A DNA stretch of 64,000 bases from Diphasiastrum complanatum (lineage: Eukaryota > Streptophyta > Lycopodiopsida > Lycopodiales > Lycopodiaceae). A program made the translations under genes and the position numbers. Of this stretch, positions 55,331 through 64,000 are shown one piece after another. The first letter of the stretch is position 1; the number at the start of each line of letters is the position of its first letter. The stretch spans positions 15,469,471 through 15,533,470 of the forward strand of contig CM055113.1 in assembly GCA_029204225.1 (NCBI GenBank), given 5' to 3'. The notes under the pieces were generated by a model that saw nothing but the letters and a program-made list of their open reading frames with translations, was not told the origin of the DNA and did no database searches.

Positions 55331-57178
55331 GCGTGAAGATGTAGACAGTTTGTACTTGAATTTGTAGAGTGTCGTCTGTTTTACATTTTTTTCGAAAATT
55401 GTTGCTGTTTGCGGGGAAAAAGACCTCTTTTTCAAGTTATTTTTCACGGAAAATCATCGCCACGCGCTATTACGCTAATGCGGAACTGTTAAAAAATGAC
55501 GCGTAAATGGCCCATAATGGCCGGTTGCACTACTATTAAAATATTGTTCATTTGCTAATTTACATTGTATGAAAATTTCATTTATGCGGCCTGTGCCCCT
55601 AGTTTCCGGGTTTCTCGGGACTAGGAGGTGCGAAGTATTTTCATAATACAGTTTTAGTGATTAAAAACTTGGTCGTGAGCCCATAAAAATTGAAACCGTA
55701 GATAGGGCCCAACTTGACTTTGAAATTGCAAGTTGAGGCCAAGTTAGGTGTTAAAAACGAATTTGGGCTAGTGCCCTATTTTTAGAGGCAATTTTTTTGG
55801 AAAGTCATAAGGAGGTGCCCCATTTCTTGAAGGGGTGCACCTCCAGCCCATTGAGCCCCTACGTATGACCGGGGAGGGGTGTGGGACAGATTCTCATTGT
55901 CATCTTCTTGGAGAAAGAGAGAACTTGTGTGGAGAAGTTTGGAGAGAAAGGGAAGGAGTAGAAGTTGTTTTGCTTGGTGTCTCCCATCTCTTCCACTTCC
56001 AATTTGTGCTTAATCCCATAGAGACAAGGAGGAGGAAAGGAGAAGAGGGTGATCTACCTGGTGCCTTCCACTCTAATTTCTTTGTTGGATCTTTGCTGCA
56101 AACTGCTTATACTTCATTGCTATTGCTCTGTTTCTCAGCCTTTAGCATTGTGTTTATTTCTTGCATCATTGTTTATTGAATCAGATTTGATGCCATTTGT
56201 TGTGCTGCCTCTAACCATGTGGTTGCAGGCCCTGACATTCTGAGGATTGTACTTGTATATCTTTCCTATCTCTATATCTTTCCTATCTCTGACATTTGAA
56301 TGCAGGTTGTGAAATTGTGGAAAGCTTTCCACCTTAACTAGAAAGATCCGAGGCTTGGAAGATTGTTGTCTCCTTGTCTTACAATTGTTTGAATCACTTT
56401 CTTTTGATTCTATTTGTAATTAATTGTGTTTTTAAGTGTGAGAAGTCTGTGAATCATTTGTGACTGTTCCTGCTCAAGGATCGTTGTCTTGTTAGGATAG
56501 TGTTCTTATGTTCTTTGAAGGTTATTGATCTATGAAACAAATCAATGAACTATAAATCATTGCTTTAAGCCACTATGGAAGCTTTTCCATTGCTGATCAC
56601 CCAGAGATCATAAGCCTATTCCACTTCGAAGTTTCTTGTTCATTCAAGATTTCCTTGAGAAAGAGTAGTTTTTGATCTATAAGGCATTTCCAATCCATTC
56701 CTCTGTAGATCATAATTGGAAAGCAACATATGTTGACCTCCAAATTGCTACCATTAAGTTAATTCGCAGATTTGTGCATTGTTGTCTGTGGCTGTCTTCT
56801 CTACCTGGATCTTGCTCTGCCTGCGTGGAAAAGCTTGCCTGCGACCAATCTACGCTCTCTGCCTTCTCCATCTGAGCTCAGCTTCTGCCTGCGTAGAAGA
56901 ACCTGATCGATGCCTTGTCTCCCACTGGGAAGATCTCTGCCCTGCGACTTACCTGAGTGCCCTCACCAATATCCTACGACCCTCCTGTTCCTGCTCACTG
57001 GCCCGTTCTGTGGCCAGTCGGCCTGCCTGTCCATCGCTGGCTTGTTTATTGCCTTTATCTCGGCCTACGGCCACTCTACGCTCTACCAGCAGCCTCTTTT
57101 CTTACTATCTGTTGCCCTACTGTTGAAAGGTAATTTTGACTATTGGAAAGCTAGATATTTCTTTTACGAATAGATCAG
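55331..57178. other. Non-coding region with two strong hairpins, upstream of the exon
   Basis: No gene is supported. Two inverted repeats stand out: CCTAGT/ACTAGG at 55598-55625 and GGAGGTGCCCC/GGGGTGCACCTCC at 55811-55844. A 21-bp phrase with ATCTTTCCTATCTCT is duplicated at about 56260-56290. From 56780 to 57120 the sequence is GC-richer and pyrimidine-rich. The words LKGNFDYWKARYFFYE at 57123-57170 resemble the copia gag entry motif, but no further gag is seen. Part of this may be the intron preceding the exon at 57179. Confidence 0.4.
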
Positions 57179-57967
57179 CAGTATCTTGGTGGAGAATATG
57201 TTGCAGGAGTTCAGCTCATTCAACTGCCAGTTGAGAAAAGAATCTCCAATGTGGGCATTCAAGATTTGATGGCTGTGAAAGACGCCACCATGCCCTATGG
57301 CTCGGGGAGCTTCCTTCACAGCGTCAACGTAGAAGATGCATGGTTCAGTAACATGGTCGTGGTGGATTTCGGTGGCAATCTAACGGCCCGGGCCAACATC
57401 AGTGGAGCTCAAGCTACTGTGTGGCTCAGTGGCAGCAAGATCACAGTGGAGAGGCTAAACCTCATCAGAACGATTCCAGCTAAGTCCCTTGGTCCCAAGC
57501 CCTTTGATATCGCTCTGGAAAGTCCTGCTCAGCAGATTCTGGTACGAGACACGCATGTGGCAGGAGACTACCAGATTGCCCTGCTTACCAACAACGGAGT
57601 GCAGGGTCCCAATGTCTTTTACAACTGCAGAAGCTCGGGGAAGAACCACGCCCAGCCGCATGCCCTCTTCGCCACAGGACTGCTTTACGACAATGTGCAG
57701 ATGGACATAGAGTATGGGACTCTGGACTTTATCAACCGGGGGCTTACAGGATCAGGAGCAGCACAAGGCTGGGCTGTGGCCTATGGTGTGGCATATAACT
57801 GCAGTGCTTATGCGATTAATGTGCTGAGTCCTCCGGGGGCATATAACTGGGCCCTCGGGTGCAATGGGCAATCCATAAACAAAGATACACGGGTGATTGG
57901 CTTAATAGATCCATCCATAACCTCGCTATATGAAGCCCAGCTCCTGGCAGCATCAACAATATTTTGA
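57179..57967 (+). CDS. Last exon of a right-handed beta-helix (pectin-lyase-fold-like) protein, partial
   Basis: The frame is open from 57155 to the TGA at 57965. No ATG fits the fold's start, and an AG acceptor (atcagcag) at 57178/57181 suggests an internal exon start: QYLGGEYVAGVQLIQLPVEK. About 260 residues follow: NVGIQDLMAVKDA, SFLHSVNVEDAWFSNMVVVD, GSKITVERLNLIRT, FDIALESPAQQILVRDTHVA, GDYQIALLTNNGVQGPNVFY, and a C-terminal YNWALGCNGQSINKDTRVIG. Evenly spaced rungs of short beta strands rich in V/I/N/G are typical of pectin-lyase-fold carbohydrate-active proteins, often secreted. I cannot assign an enzyme class or catalytic residues. Codons are GC-richer than the surroundings, as expected for a real gene among transposons. 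Upstream exons were not found, so it may be a truncated gene copy. It is the only plausible host gene in the window. Confidence 0.7.
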   Translation, partial: QYLGGEYVAGVQLIQLPVEKRISNVGIQDLMAVKDATMPYGSGSFLHSVNVEDAWFSNMVVVDFGGNLTARANISGAQATVWLSGSKITVERLNLIRTIPAKSLGPKPFDIALESPAQQILVRDTHVAGDYQIALLTNNGVQGPNVFYNCRSSGKNHAQPHALFATGLLYDNVQMDIEYGTLDFINRGLTGSGAAQGWAVAYGVAYNCSAYAINVLSPPGAYNWALGCNGQSINKDTRVIGLIDPSITSLYEAQLLAASTIF

Positions 57968-58019
57968 TCAAATCTCTCTCGTGAAAACTAAGATCCCACT
58001 TTTGCTTCAAGTTCTCATG

Positions 58020-58320
58020 CAAAGGCGTTGGAAATTGGTGAACTTTGGAAACCTTTGAGATTTTGCGAAGCCTTCGGGAGATTCTCTCGTTTCGGCATTT
58101 TTGTGAAGCCTTCGGATTTTCGCGAAGTCTTCAGGACATTCTCTCTCTTCGGCTTTCTCTCTTTCTCTTCGCTTTTTCCACAAAGCCAATTTTGCATGAT
58201 AGGCATTTTTGGCACTTGTCGCACTTTTCGCGTATTTCGCACTTTTGTGAAATCAGAACCAGAGAGTGAATATGTAACGGAATACAAAAAAGCAAAAGTG
58301 GACAAGGACAACTAACTAGA
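58020..58320. repeat. Short degenerate CGAAG-rich repeats
   Basis: Imperfect units such as GCGAAGCCTTCGG, GTGAAGCCTTCGG and GCGAAGTCTTCAGG recur at about 58065, 58103 and 58123, each locally palindromic, followed by TTTTCGCGTATTTCGC. The frames seen through it on both strands follow from the repeats. It may be the 3' UTR or an inserted repeat just after the beta-helix exon. Confidence 0.55.
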
Positions 58321-59779
58321 AGAAATCAAAGTAAGGATGTTCTTTTAATTACTAAAAATTAGATCAGCTGTCTCTCCATTCTCTATATATAGATAGATAG
58401 ATAGATCAAGTGTTGGAATCAGATGACCAAAACACAATGTGTGCTATTCCAATGTGGCAATCCATGCAATCATCTTCTCGGCCTGCACAGGTCCACTTTA
58501 ATGTTATATAAACAGCCTACTTTGGTTGTCATAATGCAACTTTTTCAAGAGACATTATGTTGTTATTGTATCTCTCCTATGTTCCTCTCCATTTACATGT
58601 ATCTCTTGTTTCTTGATTCATGATCTTTGTTATAATGGTAGTTCTAATTCATAGTTTCCCATAACCTGAAGAAAACCTGGCATCCCACCCTCAACTCCTA
58701 GCCATCCACTTATCTACCTGAACCCAAAAGGGCTCGTCCCAAGGGACAAGAGATAATGTGCATTTGCTTCTTATGAGGAGAAGAACCTAAGGCCCTAATT
58801 ACTTATGAAACAAGTGTGTATGGGACAAGTGTGTAGGAAATGGCATCGTTGGGCAAACTCAATGACAGCCACAGCTTTGTACTGGCTTGCGCCATCGTCT
58901 CCTTCAACATAACCAACATCAAGATAGAAATCAACCTACTATAAAAAAAATACAAATCTGCCGAAGTACACTAGCTAACGTAATTCAAGATTAGCTTCAA
59001 TCAAATAAAAAATTGCAGGCAACGTTCCAAAGGACTCAGGGTACATTGCACTTTGCTGAACACCACGTTGATTAGTGGGCCAAGTTTGTGTTTTTAACCA
59101 AATGTTTTTGTTGTATATATTTTATTAGAATTGGTGACAATGGCGAGGAACTTAGTAGCCAGCCAATTTAGTGGGCCACTTGATTTGGTCAATGATAGCT
59201 AGCAACCTAGCTTTTTACATTTGAAGATTCTCATGTTTTCAAGGTAGGTGTAGCACAATTTGTTTAGTCACGATATTTCAAAACATGTATATTTAGATAT
59301 CATTCTTAATGCAGCATATAGAATGTTGATGGTTGCATTCGTTAGATATAAGTACCCAAAGGTGGATGTACTCATGGGCAAAAATGCATGGAGAAGACAT
59401 CCAATTCAACTTGAATAATGGAGCTAGAGTAACATTTTAGTGAAACTAAATATAAGTAGGAGAGTTAATGTACATTGAGGAGAAGCTACATTGAATAAAC
59501 AAATGAGAATAATAAAGAGAAGAGCAAGTCTAGTTATATTCATGTATTGATTCATCTGTCCAAAATAGTAAATTTTTCATATATCTCTCTCTATGTTCTT
59601 TCATTCTTTTGCTCTTTCCATCCACTCAGCCATCTCCTTCATGATTTGAAGTTTAGACTAAATTGTCAGAGAACATTTGGGTTTAATATAAGCAATCTAG
59701 AGTCACAAAAACGATTAGAGATCTCTAAGGAATCTGAGGTAAGAGATTGGTGCCAATATGATTATTAGGCTCATAGCAA
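58321..59779. other. Intergenic sequence, no gene seen
   Basis: Contains a short (GATA)n run near 58388-58405 and no recognisable coding, LTR or tRNA-like structure. Short frames here lack motifs. Confidence 0.4.
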
Positions 59780-60010
59780 ATTGCTTCTTATTGTAGCTTC
59801 TATGTAGAAGGTGCATTTGAGCCTTCTTAAGTGAAATCTGTGCCAAAAAAGATTTCATAGCAAATGGTTGCACCTTTCATGGAAAAGGTGCACGCTAATT
59901 TTTTTTTTTTTGTTGTAGTTCTACTAAAAAATCTCCTCAAGCAAAATTTGTGCTAAAAATCTCATATTCAATAGAAAATCTTTTTTAGCAAAAATTTTGC
60001 TTAGAAGGCT
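59780..60010. other. Possible decayed small transposon end with inverted words
   Basis: GTGCACC/GGTGCAC words and TTTCATAGCAAATGGTTGC recur in inverted or direct form. TTTTTTTGTTGTAGTTC near 59900-59922 resembles, with one change, the TTGTAGTG end of CACTA elements. Too degraded for a firm call. Confidence 0.25.
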
Positions 60011-60239
60011 GCTGGATTTTTTTTTCATAAAATCTCAAAAATTGTTTTTACGTCCAAAGGTGTGTGTAAAATTCTTTACCTTTTTTTTACACATACCTTT
60101 TATGCAAAAGATTGGCCCTTTTTCCAAGTTTCAATAGATTTTGTTCATTTTTTTGGAGTAAGCTGGTGGAGGGGTTTTTTGCTTCCTAACTCGGGGGGGT
60201 GTGGGCCTTGTAGGGCCTGCTTGTTGAACTTTTGAGTAA

Positions 60240-60650
60240 TAAGTAAAGATCCATGCCAAATAAGTCAAAGATGGCCCTGGCATAAATGAGTATGCCTTCA
60301 CCTGTAGGAGAATGTAGGCGGAAGGTACACATAAATCCAAGACATCCAATAGAGGAAGAATAGCTCTTACAAACGTGTCTTTACTGAGAGAATGTCAGAG
60401 GAAGTTGCACAAAATTCTATAAGTGTTCCACCTAAGAAAGTGTGTCTCTTTCTTTTAAGATAAGTCAAAAGTGAATTTATGTGGGATAAGATGTGTTGAG
60501 AATCAAAGGATTGGATCCACACCAAATAGGCCAAAAAAGTATGACTTGCAATGGCATACATCAATGTGAGTTCACCAATAGGAGAATGTGGCCGAAGATA
60601 CACAAAAATCTAAGACATTCAACAAATGAAGACTAGTTGTTCTCTAGTGT
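60240..60650. repeat. Diverged ~280-bp tandem duplication
   Basis: The segment at about 60245-60365 (CCAAATAAGTCAAAGATGG..., TAGGAGAATGTAGGCGGAAG) reappears at about 60515-60640 (CCAAATAGGCCAAAAAAG..., TAGGAGAATGTGGCCGAAG). Many substitutions separate the copies. No coding is conserved. Confidence 0.6.
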
Positions 60651-60939
60651 GGGTGGAAGCTCAACAAAGGTCCAAGACAATCAATACAAGAAGAACAATT
60701 GTTATGGACAGAGCATCAAAGTCAATTATGCAAGTTTTTTGATTTAATCGAAGCATGTCCCCTATAAAACATAATATCTCAGAAATTCTTTGTAATATGT
60801 TATATTTAGATGCTTACATGAAGGAGGAGTACTAGAGAATATTTGATTTTGGTATAAGAATCTATATTTTAGATATGTTTAGACATTGAACTAAGATTAG
60901 TGCATCTAGCAAAAAAACATAGAGACTAAAGAGAAGAAA

Positions 60940-61524
60940 AATGATCTAAATACTCATTTTTCGAGAACAGAAATTATATATGAAAAAAATTAAAACGCAT
61001 AATAATTACATACTATTGAATTGATTAAAAATCATTATAAAAAAAACCACAAAAATGAACACAACATAGATTATCAAACCAAATTTTTTATATTTTCAAA
61101 TTTGTCTATACGGAAAAAATTTAAATGTAGAATTTTTTTTAAAATTTAAAATCTTACAGATTACTCAAAAAATAGATATTTGACAAAAGAATAATAATTC
61201 AGAATATTTTGATTTTTTTATTTCTTATAATTACTCTATTCGCTACAAAACGAATAGACTAATTATAAAAATTTAATAAATATATATACATTCAAAGTTA
61301 AATTTTAGAACTTATCTCATTTATTATAAGCTTAAACTATCGTAAATCAATTATTATTGAGATTTACTAAAATTAAAACATACTATTATTTTTAGAAAGT
61401 TTTATAATCATACATATAAAATATAAAATTTCTCTAAAATTTGCATATATAATATTTAAAAATTTCAATACATTCATTAAACATTTCAAATAAGATAAAA
61501 TATAATCCTTTTGAATATTAACAA

Positions 61525-61555
<31 letters not shown>

Positions 61556-62100
61556 ACAAAATAGCATTAAAATTTGAACTTTGAATAAATAACATTGAGA
61601 AAATAATTATTTTCATTTTTATTTTCATAGAAAATTTGAATATATTTCCAATTGTTCAAAAGTCAAAGGAATTGATATTTTGAGAGTTTTTTTTATTTTT
61701 TTATTTTTATTTTCTGCCCATGACCCAACAAAAGTGTAGCACATTACGTGCTACTCTTTTTATGGACAAAAATTGTGGGTTGATACATAATGAAAAATTT
61801 GACTAACCATTTTTTAAAGGTTCATCACAAGATGCTTTGTTACCCTTTAAATATAAGTTTATTTTGAGTATGAAAAAATGTTTATGAAGTTGTAAAAACT
61901 ATCAAAACGATAAAATTAATTTTTTTTTTAAAGACAATTTGACCAGTAGCACACGAAATTGGCTCCAAAAGAATTAGTTAAAAAACAATAGAAGAAATTA
62001 TTATCATTTAAATTTTTTGTAGGCAGCACATTTACAACTCCATGAACGATTTTCCATAGTCAAAATAAGTCTATATTTAGAAGGTAGGCAAGTGCCTTAC
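60940..62100. other. Very AT-rich block
   Basis: Over roughly 1.1 kb the sequence is dominated by A/T runs with few G or C, well below the surrounding GC. It includes (TA)n at 61532-61553. No gene is seen; a 64-codon minus frame is low complexity. Such blocks can be matrix-attachment-like or remnants of AT-rich elements; nothing here distinguishes these. Confidence 0.5.
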
Positions 62101-62142
62101 TACCATTTTATTTTTGTTATGAAAAAATAGTTGTAAAGTTCT

Positions 62143-63219
<1,077 letters not shown>

Positions 63220-63231
63220 TGGTATCAAAGC
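63220..63231 (+). promoter_or_regulatory. Diverged primer-binding site
   Basis: TGGTATCAAAGC, one change from the initiator tRNA-Met site, 216 bp downstream of a TATA-like box. Confidence 0.5.
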
Positions 63232-64000
63232 AAGGCTTACGAAGATTGGAGAATATGGAGAAGGGCTAAGTTTCGTCGCACATCCTCAAGTGCGTAATGA
63301 AGTTGTCCAGAGGGTTTGGTAGGAATCAGTCACCATTAAGGGCCTCAAAAAGTCAAAATTTAGTGTATTTTTTATGATTTTTGAGCATGACTAACTCTTG
63401 ATAGTGGAGCTAAAACCTATGAAAATATCTACAATATGAAAGATAGTTGTATTGCCTCCAATTTGAGCGCTCATGCACCCAATTTAGTGGTGGGAGGCTT
63501 AGGCACTGATCTCCTTACATTTTGCTTGTTGGCGCCCTCCATAAAAGCTATTTTTGGTGGATCTAACCTATGCTTTCTTGTTGGACATGTTTGAAGCTTC
63601 TATTCCTCTCTAAACAAATCTAAAAGCAAAGAATTTTTAAGAGAAAAAGCTGGTGGTATGGGACATCAGTGATTCTAAAGAGATTTTCTTGTGTGAGAGT
63701 GATTTGTAGACCAATGGTTAGTGGGTACTGTAATGGTAGTGGTAATACAAGCAAGAGAATTCATTGGCTATTTGTGTTAGGGTATTTTAAAAAACTATGA
63801 GATATATATTTGAATCCCAAATGGTATCTCATAATTTACAACATTTGGAGGCCTTAAAATCTAGTAGAACCCATATTTTTATAAATTTATTGAATATAGG
63901 ACAATTGGCTTTCATATAAATCCTTTCTAAGGTGAACTAAATTCTGAAGGACTAGTTACTATTATAAGAAATTCTACTTCCATATGGATGTGAATTCGAC
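63232..64000. other. Sequence after the PBS, no gene recognised
   Basis: If the PBS call is right this would be the leader and gag start, but no gag motif is visible to the window end. Low information. Confidence 0.35.

Noticed and set aside
57123-57170. LKGNFDYWKARYFFYE as a copia gag start
   Set aside because: The entry motif is suggestive, but no gag core, PBS or LTR follows; kept only as a note because it abuts the beta-helix exon.
58015-58315. Phe-rich frames of ~95 codons on both strands after the beta-helix exon
   Set aside because: They follow from short CGAAG/CTTCG palindromic repeats, which keep several frames open at once.

Overview
The window reads as repeat-dominated nuclear DNA of a land plant with a large genome. 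The evidence is wall-to-wall plant-type Ty1/copia and Ty3/gypsy LTR retrotransposons, primer-binding sites matching plant initiator tRNA-Met, many nested insertions, long dinucleotide microsatellites and almost no host genes. I cannot name the species. A fern or another large-genome lineage would fit, but nothing here proves it. No bacterial operons, CRISPR arrays, rRNA genes or convincing tRNA genes were seen.

Layout. 1-3.8 kb: 3' part of a copia element with an uninterrupted pol frame and its 3' LTR. 3.8-6.4 kb: decayed gypsy RNase H-integrase and a probable LTR. 6.4-7.5 kb: a broken copy of an unfamiliar coiled-coil ORF. 7.5-11.2 kb: an inverted copia element with LTR, then the end of another copia. 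11.2-12.9 kb: a chromovirus integrase with chromodomain, and its LTR. 12.9-14.3 kb: copy 1 of an unidentified repeat found again at 46-47.7 kb. 14.2-16.7 kb: inverted copia pieces around an LTR. 17.1-18.1 kb: a ~151-bp tandem array. 18.9-24 kb: gypsy gag remnant, then a long inverted copia with LTR.

24.3-28.5 kb holds a structurally complete non-autonomous LTR element (760/744-bp LTRs, GTCTA target duplication, tRNA-Asp-like PBS, PPT). In place of gag-pol it carries one decayed ~850-codon frame. That frame is clearly homologous to the ORF at 6.4-7.5 kb. This is the best candidate for an undescribed element family. 28.6-32.5 kb is a copia derivative inserted in an older copia LTR. 32.5-39.8 kb is that older family (two near-adjacent LTRs, gag-protease) interrupted by an inverted gypsy. 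40-52.6 kb is a patchwork of copia and gypsy fragments, microsatellites, a CACTA-type terminus and repeat copy 2. 53-55.3 kb: (AT)n and an inverted copia gag with LTR.

57.2-58 kb holds the only plausible host-gene piece, the last exon of a beta-helix (pectin-lyase-fold-like) protein. 58-64 kb is mostly non-coding: an AT-rich block, degenerate repeats, and a possible LTR with (CT)n and PBS.

How it works together: only the first copia pol looks intact. The rest are deletion derivatives or pseudogenes. Their stop codons are mostly what C-to-T change at CG and CHG sites would produce, as expected for methylated, silenced transposons. Non-autonomous elements would need proteins from intact relatives elsewhere.
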